Source of the DNA: a virus
Reading direction: 5' to 3' (one strand)
IMG/VR virus record: IMGVR_UViG_3300027996_002186
Span: 62,001 to 126,000 of that record
Length of the DNA: 64,000 nt
Shown here: one piece after another, positions 52,707-60,577 of the stretch
Numbering within the stretch: the first letter of the stretch is position 1
Layout of the letters: each line of letters begins with the position of its first letter
Position numbers and translations under genes: made by a program
The notes under the pieces: generated by a model
Database searches by the model: none
What the model was told of the DNA's origin: nothing
Seen by the model: the letters and a program-made list of their open reading frames with translations, nothing else

Positions 52707-53558
52707 ATGGGTGCTCATTTTTTCGATATAGATGTATTAGTTGATGTTAATAGTAAGGTTTGGGTTATATCTAAGATAAAACCAGATATTCCTGTTATTA
52801 AAATTTCAAAACATGAATTTAAACTCATAAAAAGGGGCATTTATAAGAAATATAAACAAAACCTTAATATAGGAGGAAAATCATATTGGTTACCAGAAGA
52901 TTTAATGAATAACCTAAAGGTTAGGTGTAAAAATTTAAAATGTGATATAACAGATTTATCATTTTCGATGCAAGAATTTATGAACCCGTTAGTTATAGAT
53001 CACTTAGAATTTAAGGTACTGGTTGAACACTTTCAACAATTGAAAAATACTAAGGATGATATTTATATTATTTGTTCAAAGAACACAGAAAAGAATTATA
53101 AAAAAGTAGTTGATACGTTAATAGAAAAAATGGCTGATTTTGGTTTGGTTATTAAGGATTTCTATTATTTATCAGAAACATTCTATAATAGAGATAAAGA
53201 TAATATATCACATACTAAAGTTAAGTTACTATTACAACACTTGATTGGTTATAGAAGCGAGAGTGATAAATTTATCGATGAGGAAATAACACAATATGAT
53301 AGAGTTTATTTTTATGATGATGACTCTAGTGTGATTTCATTGGCTAATGATTGTAACAAAACATTCGATTTCATTGTTTCAAACACAGAAGATTCAATAA
53401 AATCTAACATAAAAGATGTTGTTAAAGAGGATGATAAAATAATTATTGTTAATAAAGTAACAAATAATAAAGTAAATCCTTTTATAACCAAGGAGGTTTT
53501 AATAGAATGGAGTAATATAAAGAAAACTTTCGAGAGTTTTATCTACAAAAGAGATTAA
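52707..53558 (+). CDS. HAD-fold-like protein
   Basis: 283 residues. HAD-like signatures: MGAHFFDIDVLVDV at the start (D-x-D), DDIYIICSKN near residue 115 (motif II position), and DRVYFYDDDSSVISLAND near 203 (motif IV acidic cluster). The long cap region between motifs is unusual. The C-terminus, NIKKTFESFIYKRD, resembles the shared capsid-targeting-like motif but at the wrong end. Substrate unknown. It ends next to the convergent terminase-associated gene. Confidence 0.5.
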   Translation: MGAHFFDIDVLVDVNSKVWVISKIKPDIPVIKISKHEFKLIKRGIYKKYKQNLNIGGKSYWLPEDLMNNLKVRCKNLKCDITDLSFSMQEFMNPLVIDHLEFKVLVEHFQQLKNTKDDIYIICSKNTEKNYKKVVDTLIEKMADFGLVIKDFYYLSETFYNRDKDNISHTKVKLLLQHLIGYRSESDKFIDEEITQYDRVYFYDDDSSVISLANDCNKTFDFIVSNTEDSIKSNIKDVVKEDDKIIIVNKVTNNKVNPFITKEVLIEWSNIKKTFESFIYKRD

Positions 53559-54209
53559 TTATTTCTTTTTCTTATCTTCTTCTTTACCGGTCATCGCCCT
53601 TTTAATTAAATCATTCAATTTTCTATTATCCATTACTTCACCACCTTCATCCTTTACTCCTTCATCGGCAGCGTGAGCGACTTGTGATTTAAGAACATCT
53701 GGACTTTCAATATCATTCAAGCCTAAATCGCTTCTTAGTGTTTTGTAGAATTTTTCAAGATCTGTTCTTTGTGTTGATAGAAATTTAGAATTTTCTCTTA
53801 TCTGACCAATTGTTTGATTGACAACTTCGTGCATTCTAGCTGAGTTATCACCGTTATCTACCTGCCTTAGTTGATTTAAGAAGTTTTTACGAGTCATTTT
53901 AGAAAGAAATATAGCCTCGGCATAAACTAAAGCATCTTCCCTCATTTTTGTTTTTATGTATGAGTGTTCTTTTAATTGTGGTACATCACTTAGATATAAA
54001 TCTACAAGTGACTCTAAGACTTCCATTGATTGTTGTGATGAAACACTTAAATCTGAATCGTAATCATATATCTCTATTTCTCCTAGATCTGGTAAGTCCT
54101 CGGGTTTAGCTAAGTGGTCAGATATATCAAAATTGAAATCATTACTTTCTGACTGAATTTGGTCAAATTCATCTTGTAATCTATTTCTTTCATTCTCACT
54201 TTTAGACAT
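53559..54209 (-). CDS. Possible small terminase subunit or terminase-associated protein
   Basis: 216 residues: an acidic, disordered start (residues 1-60, many Asp/Glu/Ser), a central helical region (about 65-180, with VNQTIGQIRENSKFLSTQRT) and a Lys-rich tail (GKEEDKKKK). It is divergent from, and next to, the large terminase gene, as expected of gp16. T4 gp16 (164 residues) is a ring-forming helical protein that helps start packaging. The similarity is of layout and composition only. Confidence 0.4.
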   Translation of the reverse strand: MSKSENERNRLQDEFDQIQSESNDFNFDISDHLAKPEDLPDLGEIEIYDYDSDLSVSSQQSMEVLESLVDLYLSDVPQLKEHSYIKTKMREDALVYAEAIFLSKMTRKNFLNQLRQVDNGDNSARMHEVVNQTIGQIRENSKFLSTQRTDLEKFYKTLRSDLGLNDIESPDVLKSQVAHAADEGVKDEGGEVMDNRKLNDLIKRAMTGKEEDKKKK

Positions 54210-54254
54210 AGAGGTGGTTTTTTACAATATATATAAAAAAAATATGCTTTCTTT

Positions 54255-56387
54255 ATGGCTAAGGAACAAGTACAGAGACAAATGATATTCACAACCATTC
54301 TGGTTGATGATGCTACTGATAAAATAAATGATGGTGTTGTTGTTAAGAGATACCAGAACCCTTGGCTAAAAAGTGAAGTTGGTTTAAGAAGAGCTGGTGT
54401 TACTTTTAAGATGACTACTACTGAACAACAAGAGTATATTAGATGTGCTTTGGATGTTCACTATTTCACTGAAAAATATTGTAAGGTTAAAACAGAGGAC
54501 GGTAGTGTAGGTAATATAAAACTTCGAGATTATCAAAAAGATATGATGGATAATTTTGTTAATAATAGATTTAATATATTAATGGCATCCAGGCAGGTCG
54601 GTAAGACTATATCATCCTCTATTTTTATGTTACATACAATTTTATTTAATAATGATAAGAATGTGATGATAGTTGCGAATAAAGGTGATACTGCGGTTGA
54701 GATTGTTGATAAGATGAAATCTATTTATACTTTATTACCTTTCTTTCTAAAGCCTGGTATAAAAACCTGGAACCAGAAATCATTAACATTTGAGAATGGG
54801 TGTAGGATAAAGACATCTGCTAGAACAAAGACACCTGCGATTGGTTTTACTATTGATGTTTTATATCTTGATGAGTTTGCTCATATACCATCCAATATTA
54901 TAGAACCATACTACACGGCTGTATTTCCAACTGTATCAGCAATTAAGAATTCTAAGATTATAATAACATCAACACCCAATGGTATGAACTTATTCCATAA
55001 ATTACTTACTGATGGTGAGAGACCAGATGGTGATCCTAGAAGGAATAACTTTAAAGCTCATAGGGTTTATTGGTATCAAGTACCGGGTAGGTTTGTTACT
55101 TATGTTAGATTGAATGATCATAAATTATATGAACAGGGTATTGATAAGGAATATATTTTAAAATTTCTTCAAGAAAACCTTGGTGATATTACTAAAGTTG
55201 ATATGTCTTATAATATTGATTTACAAAAAAATATTATAAGTGTACTTAATAATGATAAATGCTCTGATGATGATATTAGATCATTGATGATAGTAAATTC
55301 AAAGGACGAGGAGATTCCTTTATTTTCTGTTGCTGAGTTAACAACTTGGAAAGAAGAAGCTATTAAGGATATTGGTGGAGAAGATGCTTTTAACCAAGAG
55401 TACGGTTTGAGATTTATCAATGCTAGTAAATCTCTATTAAATGAGTCTATTATAGATGATTTATTAAAGTCTAAGAAAAATTATATTCATGAGGAAATTT
55501 CAGAATTTGAAAAACTTAGATTTAGTTATAATGAATTAAGATGGGTTGATGATGATGTTTACCTACCATTAATGAGAAAGGATTATAAAATTGTATTATC
55601 TGTGGATATCGCCGAGGGTTTAGGACAAGATTATTCAATAATAAATATATTCAGAGTTAATAATAAGACAAAGGAAGTCATAGATAACCAAAAGGCAGCA
55701 TATACATCAATTGTTGATTTCTTTAAATTAGAACAAATAGGTATATATAGGAGTAATTTAGTATCTGTTAAGCAATTGGCTGAGATTTTATATCTTATTG
55801 CCTTTGAGTATTTTAATCCAGATAATGTTAAAGTTGTTTTAGAATTAAATAATTATGGCAATACATTATTAGCTGAGCTACCACATGTTTTTGAGGGTAA
55901 TAATGATTATGGTTCTTCTATTTTTGTTAGATATAAACATAGAGCTGATGCTAACGAAGAGAAGGTTGGGTTAAAAGTTGGAGAAAATAAAAATTTATTG
56001 GTTAAGGATTATCAAGACTTAATGATATCTAAGGGATTCTCAATTAATAATGAGGAAACAATTAGAGAGATAACAACCTTTGTTAAACACACAACAACTG
56101 CTGGTAATACCAGATATGCTGCTGATGTAGGTCATGATGATTGCGTTATGACTATTGTTAACTCAACATCTATATTTAAAAAGAGTGAATTTCGTGAAAT
56201 GGTTGAGGAATGGTCGAGTAAATTTACAGATAGAGATCTTATGTCTTATATAAATGGGTGCTTGAAAAACTTTGATTATGTTGAGGGTGTGGATTATGGA
56301 CAAGTACTAAAGGTTAGAAGAAATTTCCAAAATCGTAATAAGAATACTGGATTAGATAATAACATTGGTACTTGGTTTGGTCAATAA
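54255..56387 (+). CDS. gp17: Terminase large subunit (gp17-like)
   Basis: 710 residues; T4 gp17 has 610. Walker A is ASRQVGKT at 111-118, Walker B DVLYLDEFAH at 201-210, and the C-motif ITSTPNGMN near 237. The C-terminal RNase H-like nuclease begins at IVLSVDIAEGLGQDYS (Asp451, Asp459). The protein packs DNA into the prohead and cuts it. Residues about 280-364, between VYWYQVPGRF and LTTWKEEAIKDIGG, form an insertion where other terminases go directly from one to the other. Stand-alone with a TATATAT element upstream and no gap before the convergent clpS gene. Confidence 0.95.
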   Translation: MAKEQVQRQMIFTTILVDDATDKINDGVVVKRYQNPWLKSEVGLRRAGVTFKMTTTEQQEYIRCALDVHYFTEKYCKVKTEDGSVGNIKLRDYQKDMMDNFVNNRFNILMASRQVGKTISSSIFMLHTILFNNDKNVMIVANKGDTAVEIVDKMKSIYTLLPFFLKPGIKTWNQKSLTFENGCRIKTSARTKTPAIGFTIDVLYLDEFAHIPSNIIEPYYTAVFPTVSAIKNSKIIITSTPNGMNLFHKLLTDGERPDGDPRRNNFKAHRVYWYQVPGRFVTYVRLNDHKLYEQGIDKEYILKFLQENLGDITKVDMSYNIDLQKNIISVLNNDKCSDDDIRSLMIVNSKDEEIPLFSVAELTTWKEEAIKDIGGEDAFNQEYGLRFINASKSLLNESIIDDLLKSKKNYIHEEISEFEKLRFSYNELRWVDDDVYLPLMRKDYKIVLSVDIAEGLGQDYSIINIFRVNNKTKEVIDNQKAAYTSIVDFFKLEQIGIYRSNLVSVKQLAEILYLIAFEYFNPDNVKVVLELNNYGNTLLAELPHVFEGNNDYGSSIFVRYKHRADANEEKVGLKVGENKNLLVKDYQDLMISKGFSINNEETIREITTFVKHTTTAGNTRYAADVGHDDCVMTIVNSTSIFKKSEFREMVEEWSSKFTDRDLMSYINGCLKNFDYVEGVDYGQVLKVRRNFQNRNKNTGLDNNIGTWFGQ

Positions 56388-56392
56388 AAATA

Positions 56393-56674
56393 CTAATTTA
56401 CTTCCATAGTTACTGATAACCCAGCACTTTCCAATTTATCTTTCATTGTTGAAATAGTTTCTAAGTCTCCGTACTTTACATCACAGATTCCTTTGAAGTG
56501 TACAAGATGAGCACATTGATTAGCTTGTTCTTGTTCATGGTCACAAACCTTCATTAAACAAGTGATTACCCAATCAAATGAATTGTGATCATCGTTATGT
56601 AAATCAAGTCTAAATGGTTTAGAAAGTATTTCATCTACCTTAGTCTCACTTTTTTTCTTTGTAATAGTTGCCAT
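56393..56674 (-). CDS. clpS: ClpS-like N-end-rule adaptor
   Basis: 93 residues. The ClpS core is clear: FRLDLHNDDHNSFDWVITCL (N27-D28-D29), helix VCDHEQEQANQCAHLVHFKG (His59 matching the E. coli His66) and the LETISTMKDKLESAGLSVTM end. ClpS delivers proteins with destabilising N-terminal residues to ClpA/ClpP. With the phage ClpP at 6.6 kb, this points to a role in redirecting host proteolysis. The N-terminal extension (ITKKKSETKVDE) is short as in bacterial ClpS. A minus-strand TTAATATATAC-like element is upstream. Confidence 0.9.
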   Translation of the reverse strand: MATITKKKSETKVDEILSKPFRLDLHNDDHNSFDWVITCLMKVCDHEQEQANQCAHLVHFKGICDVKYGDLETISTMKDKLESAGLSVTMEVN

Positions 56675-56699
56675 TTTTATTATTTCCTTTTTGTATATA

Positions 56700-57215
56700 T
56701 TAATATGTATTTGTTATCTTATTTACTATATCAACAACTGTTACCTCACAATCTTGTTCACTAGCCCATTCTCTGAACTTTACAAGGTGTTCGTGTCTAT
56801 CATCATACATGATGAAATTATCACAGTTTGTTTTTTCAATTAATTTTTCGAAAAGTTTGGTTTTGAATTTGAATGTATCTCCACCATCATTTAAGTGAAT
56901 TTCATCAAATGATAAATTGTGTTTATTTAGAATTTTTTCAACATTTCCTCTCATTCCTGGTGATTTTTCTAATCTACCAGTTGCCATTATTATGTAGTTA
57001 TCCTCATCTGATACTGCTTCAAGATATCTTTGATATACCCATTCATTTTTATCAACTTCGAAAACATCATTATCCAAAGATTCCGATTTACCCCACCATC
57101 CAACATATGGCCATGTCATCTCGGTCTTTTTCAACCAAATATCTTTACCTTCAGTCGGCATTGGTGAGTGTACTAATGTACCATCAAAATCGAAACAGTA
57201 TAATGTTTTTGTCAT
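56700..57215 (-). CDS. HAD-family phosphatase
   Basis: 171 residues. Motif I is LYCFDFDGTLV at residues 5-15, motif II IIMATGR near 95, motif IV FIMYDDRHEHL near 142, resembling HAD phosphatases of the nucleic-acid-repair type, where the enzyme removes 3'-phosphates. A fused kinase domain is missing. Its start region is duplicated: the ATG and promoter region occur twice as 24-bp tandem copies, the outer copy encoding only MTK followed by a stop. Confidence 0.72.
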   Translation of the reverse strand: MTKTLYCFDFDGTLVHSPMPTEGKDIWLKKTEMTWPYVGWWGKSESLDNDVFEVDKNEWVYQRYLEAVSDEDNYIIMATGRLEKSPGMRGNVEKILNKHNLSFDEIHLNDGGDTFKFKTKLFEKLIEKTNCDNFIMYDDRHEHLVKFREWASEQDCEVTVVDIVNKITNTY

Positions 57216-57254
57216 GTTGTTATATATTTATTTTGTCATGTTGTTATATATTTA
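57207..57254. repeat. 24-bp tandem duplication at a gene start
   Basis: Two perfect copies of a 24-bp unit, 57207-57230 and 57231-57254, each containing CAT (the start codon on the minus strand) and TATATATTTA. Confidence 0.9.
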
Positions 57255-57343
57255 ATACAAATATAAGTAAAATCCTTGAATTTTTCAAATAATACAAGGA
57301 GATAATTTGTTAATTTATATATACACCAAAATAAAAAAGTTTT

Positions 57344-57757
57344 ATGAAGTTAGATATTAAGTCAATTCTCATATTAATACTTCTAGGGTTTACACTTATA
57401 TTTGGGTATAAGTGGTACTTTAGTACTGATGGTGAGATTGGTGAAAAATTAGACCAATTACAGGAAAGGTATGATGAGATTGAATTAAAGAAACAAGAAT
57501 CTAATAAAAGGTTAGAAGATAATTCCTTTATTATAGATTCTTTGATGTTAGTTGATAGTCTAAATGGTGAAAAAATTGCATTACTAGAATTTAATATTAG
57601 AGAAGCTGAGGATAAAGCTACCGAAAGCGCTGATAACCTTAGTAGGATAAAAAGAGAATTAGCGGATACTAGAAAGAAGATAGAAGAATTAAAGAAAAAT
57701 CCACCAAATAGAACAGGAGACGATTTACTTAATTCTATAAAAAATAAAACGAAATAA
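57344..57757 (+). CDS. Spanin-like membrane-anchored coiled-coil protein
   Basis: 137 residues: an N-terminal transmembrane segment (ILILILLGFTLIFGYKWYF, about 8-26) followed by a long charged coiled coil (about 35-115) and a basic tail. This is the layout of an inner-membrane spanin (i-spanin), which helps disrupt the envelope at lysis. Its stop overlaps the start of the next gene by one base, and the two would form a pair. Confidence 0.45.
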   Translation: MKLDIKSILILILLGFTLIFGYKWYFSTDGEIGEKLDQLQERYDEIELKKQESNKRLEDNSFIIDSLMLVDSLNGEKIALLEFNIREAEDKATESADNLSRIKRELADTRKKIEELKKNPPNRTGDDLLNSIKNKTK

Positions 57758-58257
57758 TGAAAAGTTTATTAACATTGTTGGTTGGGTTATTAATTTCTAT
57801 TAATGTACTTTCACAAGAAATAGAATATCCTAGATATGAATTAGATTCTTTGGGTCAAAGTGTTGTTGTTATGACAATAGAACAAGCTCAAAAGCTTGAT
57901 AATAATTCTGATTTATTACAACTATTTGAGCAGTTAAATGTCCAGATTGGTAGTTATGATTCGGTTTGTGTTAAGGCGGTTAATGATAAGAATATTTTGA
58001 TATCAGAACAAAAAGTTTTAATAGAACAATTAAACACTAGTATTGATACTAAGGACACCACAATCGAAACTTTACAAAAACAAGTAACTGAGTATCAGTT
58101 AAGGGAGGTTATGTTTAATGATCAATTGATAAATCTAAAGGATCAGATAGATTTGAAAGATAAACAGATACGTGAGATGAAAACTAAGATGATAATAGGA
58201 GGAGGTCTCGGAGGTCTCGCTATTGTTGGTTTAATAATATCTATATTATTACCATAA
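57757..58257 (+). CDS. Spanin-like protein with signal peptide and C-terminal anchor
   Basis: 166 residues: a signal-peptide-like start (MKSLLTLLVGLLISINVLSQ), a coiled-coil region (about 75-140, with ETLQKQVTEYQL and LKDQIDLKDKQIREMKTKM) and a C-terminal hydrophobic helix (GGGLGGLAIVGLIISILLP). No lipobox Cys is seen, so it is not a classical o-spanin; it may bridge the envelope alone or with the preceding protein. The lysis role is inferred from layout and pairing. Confidence 0.45.
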   Translation: MKSLLTLLVGLLISINVLSQEIEYPRYELDSLGQSVVVMTIEQAQKLDNNSDLLQLFEQLNVQIGSYDSVCVKAVNDKNILISEQKVLIEQLNTSIDTKDTTIETLQKQVTEYQLREVMFNDQLINLKDQIDLKDKQIREMKTKMIIGGGLGGLAIVGLIISILLP

Positions 58258-58319
58258 TTAAGTTGTAAAAAACGGCTTTTAATACTTAATATATAACTTA
58301 TAAAAAAATTCTATTAAAT

Positions 58320-58913
58320 ATGAAGCATATTAGAACGTATGAAAAATATCGTATTGTAAAGAACAGATCTGAAATTATCAAAGAAGCTGTTCTACAAGTT
58401 AATGATATTTATAAAGTAAAGACAATGATTGATATTCCTCAATCTTTGATTAACTCTTATGTTAAGAAAGTTAAAGAAACTACTGGTAAGAACCTAAGAC
58501 AATTTTTTGGTGATGTTGACATCGCTGAGGAAATTGTTAAATATATTAATATGAACAATCTTGATATAGAGAAGATTCCAGGTGGAGCTTTGATGGGTGG
58601 TCAAGAAGAAACACAAGTTCAGCAAGCTCAACCAGAAGCACAACCACAAGCTCAAATGCAACCTCAGGTTCAACCAGAAGCACAACAAACACAACCACAA
58701 GGTGAGTTTGAAGAGCCACAAGCAGATGCTCAAGTACAGGCTCAAGATGGTCAAGTACAAGTTCAAGCAGATGGTCAAACACAAGTACAAGATGGTCAAG
58801 TACAGGCTCAAGATGGTCAAGTACAGGCTCAAGATGGTCAAACACAAGGTCAAGTACAAGGTCAAGCACAAGACGAAGATGAAGAAGAGGACGAAGAAGA
58901 ACTTCCACTTTAA
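58320..58913 (+). CDS. Prohead-core-like acidic/Gln-rich protein
   Basis: 197 residues starting MKHIRTYEKYRIV, the shared motif, with an I-K-E|A site at 20-23. The ordered part (about 20-92) is followed by a long Gln/Ala-rich repeat (VQAQDGQ units) and a highly acidic end (DEDEEEDEEELPL). T4 prohead core proteins such as gp67 and gp68 are small and acidic; this one could serve similarly. The repeat region is unstable at DNA level. Single-gene unit with promoter element and terminator. Confidence 0.5.
   Translation: MKHIRTYEKYRIVKNRSEIIKEAVLQVNDIYKVKTMIDIPQSLINSYVKKVKETTGKNLRQFFGDVDIAEEIVKYINMNNLDIEKIPGGALMGGQEETQVQQAQPEAQPQAQMQPQVQPEAQQTQPQGEFEEPQADAQVQAQDGQVQVQADGQTQVQDGQVQAQDGQVQAQDGQTQGQVQGQAQDEDEEEDEEELPL
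58731..58860 (+). repeat. Imperfect 21-bp repeats (VQAQDGQ units)
   Basis: Four to five in-frame imperfect copies of CAAGATGGTCAAGTACAGGC-type units inside the core-like gene. Open frames on the opposite strand here are by-products of the repeat. Confidence 0.75.
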
Positions 58914-58936
58914 TTTATAGAAAATATTAAAAAATG

Positions 58937-58968
58937 AAACCCATCAAATAAACTTTGATGGGTTTTTT
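58937..58968 (+). terminator. Terminator after the core-like gene
   Basis: AAACCCATCAAA/TTTGATGGGTTT stem with an 8-nt loop and a T-run. Confidence 0.85.
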
Positions 58969-58969
58969 A

Positions 58970-58981
58970 TTTAATATATAC
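58970..58981 (+). promoter_or_regulatory. Promoter motif with 5-nt spacing to the start codon
   Basis: TTTAATATATAC, 5 nt before the ATG at 58987, starting 2 nt beyond the preceding terminator. Confidence 0.5.
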
Positions 58982-58986
58982 TTACA

Positions 58987-59601
58987 ATGAGATACCTAAA
59001 GGCATATGAGAATTATAATACTGATACAACACTTATAATTGTTGATGTTCAAAAATCATTTAAGAAATTCTTTTCTGAGATGTACATAAATAAATTAAAA
59101 AAGTATTGTAATGAATTTGTCAATGTTTATCAAATCTGGGATAACCATACAGATGGTAAAATTGTTGATAAAGACTACTTATATGATAAAAATCCTGAAA
59201 TTCCAATACATGATGATTTATACCATTTTCCTAACCAAAGTGAGTTAATCGAAAAGAGATATAATTATGATGTAGATGCTGATTTTTATAAAAAAATTCT
59301 AGATAAGGAAGTTTATAAAGAGATTAGTGATAAAGAGGATAATAAACAATTAAAAAAAGGTGACTTTTTCCGAACAAAAGAGGGAACTATTATAGTTTAT
59401 ATTGGTAATAATCATAAATGGTTCCAAGTTCCTATTAAATTATATAAACATCTTGTTGAATTAAGGGGTAAGAGTGTTATTATTGTTGGTGGTTCTGATT
59501 CTGAATGTTTGGAGGATATTATTACATCTGCTGAAAGTCTTGGTGTTAATATTAAAAGAGATTATAAGTATATCTACTCAGCAAATCATTGTCCTATCTA
59601 A
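58987..59601 (+). CDS. Isochorismatase-fold cysteine hydrolase-like protein
   Basis: 204 residues starting MRYLKAYENYNT. The rest reads as an isochorismatase/nicotinamidase-type fold: LIIVDVQKSFKKFF (catalytic Asp20) and VIIVGGSDSECLEDIITSAE (Cys174 in the nucleophile position, followed by the usual helix). The lysine of the triad is not obvious; about 70 extra residues lie between. The family hydrolyses amides such as nicotinamide or isochorismate. Given the NAD genes at 18 kb, nicotinamide is a tempting but unproven substrate. Confidence 0.5.
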   Translation: MRYLKAYENYNTDTTLIIVDVQKSFKKFFSEMYINKLKKYCNEFVNVYQIWDNHTDGKIVDKDYLYDKNPEIPIHDDLYHFPNQSELIEKRYNYDVDADFYKKILDKEVYKEISDKEDNKQLKKGDFFRTKEGTIIVYIGNNHKWFQVPIKLYKHLVELRGKSVIIVGGSDSECLEDIITSAESLGVNIKRDYKYIYSANHCPI

Positions 59602-59975
59602 ATTACTGAAGCATAAACCTCATAGTCTTTGAGATTGAATGTTATAACCATATACTCTTGGTGTCTATCTGGATCTTCGAAAAACTCAACTGTTAGCCCA
59701 TAGTCTATACCATCTATTTCCTCTATATAATCTGATATTTGTGCTCTAATATCTCCTTCGATAGCTTCTGCTGATAATCTTGTTTCATATAATAGAGCTG
59801 GTAAATCTGCTCCGAAGTTTGGATCACCTAATAAATCACCTTTATTAGTGAAAATGACCATTTCGTATTTTTGTACGATCACCCTAATCACATCATCCTC
59901 AATCATTTCTTTATCGGTGAATCTTGGGTGACCAGGGTAACCTATGTAGAAGTCTATAAAATTAATATCTGCCAT
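59598..59975 (-). CDS. gp25: Baseplate wedge protein gp25-like
   Basis: 125 residues. The segment IFTNKGDLLGDPNFGADLPA, followed by LLYETRLSAEA, is the hallmark of the gp25/GPW/TssE family, which shapes the contractile baseplate and starts sheath assembly. Length matches T4 gp25 (132). Its start lies 3 nt from a TTAATATATAAAC element on the minus strand. It overlaps the stop of the isochorismatase-like gene by 4 nt. Confidence 0.88.
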   Translation of the reverse strand: MADINFIDFYIGYPGHPRFTDKEMIEDDVIRVIVQKYEMVIFTNKGDLLGDPNFGADLPALLYETRLSAEAIEGDIRAQISDYIEEIDGIDYGLTVEFFEDPDRHQEYMVITFNLKDYEVYASVI

Positions 59976-59978
59976 GTG

Positions 59979-59990
59979 TTTATATATTAA
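59979..59990 (-). promoter_or_regulatory. Promoter motif for gp25 (divergent pair)
   Basis: Minus-strand TTAATATATAAA, 3 nt before the gp25 ATG; the mirror element for the opposite gene starts 2 nt away, giving a compact divergent promoter pair. Confidence 0.5.
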
Positions 59991-59991
59991 T

Positions 59992-60003
59992 TTTTATATA
60001 TAC
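59992..60003 (+). promoter_or_regulatory. Promoter motif with 4-nt spacing to the start codon
   Basis: TTTTATATATAC, 4 nt before the ATG at 60008. Confidence 0.5.
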
Positions 60004-60007
60004 TCAT

Positions 60008-60577
60008 ATGAAATATCTGAAATTTTTTGAATCTTATAGAGGAACTGTATCTGTTAATAGAGATATTTTTATAAAGGTTTTATCTGATTATAGTAGTATA
60101 TATGATGATGGTTTGGTTACACAATTAGAGGAATTGGGATTTGAGAGTAGTGATGTAATTGCTGATATGATAGAAGATTCATTGAATAATGGTGATCGTA
60201 TAAGTTTAGAGGCTATAACACTTTTAGTTGATGAGATATCAAGAGGTAATTCTGAGAGGAGCGCAAGTAAGTTACAGGATATTTATAATGAATGTGAATA
60301 TCATTTAAATAATAGTACTGTTGATGTTATTGATAACTTGAAAGATATATTCTCTGAATATGTTGATGATAATAAAGCAATGATATATAAAACTGGTGAT
60401 AAATCTGACAACCGATGTGTCGTTTTACTAAAACAGGTTGATGTTTTGTTAAATATCGATTTCGATGAAGTATTAAATAGGGTTAAAGAATTTGTAAACT
60501 TAAAACATATGGAATATGTTGGTAGTAAAGACCGAATTAAATTTGAGTTTTATGAAAGATATCCTGATGAAGATTAG
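60008..60577 (+). CDS. Hypothetical protein with capsid-targeting-like N-terminus
   Basis: 189 residues starting MKYLKFFESYRG, a good copy of the shared motif. The body is a charged helical region (60-140) then a small alpha/beta end (VGSKDRIKFEFYERYPDED). No family recognised. Overlaps the convergent clamp-loader gene by 4 nt. Confidence 0.5.
   Translation: MKYLKFFESYRGTVSVNRDIFIKVLSDYSSIYDDGLVTQLEELGFESSDVIADMIEDSLNNGDRISLEAITLLVDEISRGNSERSASKLQDIYNECEYHLNNSTVDVIDNLKDIFSEYVDDNKAMIYKTGDKSDNRCVVLLKQVDVLLNIDFDEVLNRVKEFVNLKHMEYVGSKDRIKFEFYERYPDED

Noticed and set aside
58494-58920. Long open frames on both strands over the Gln-rich repeat
   Set aside because: They arise from the 21-bp repeat periodicity; only the frame from 58320 has the shared N-terminal motif, a promoter element and a terminator.
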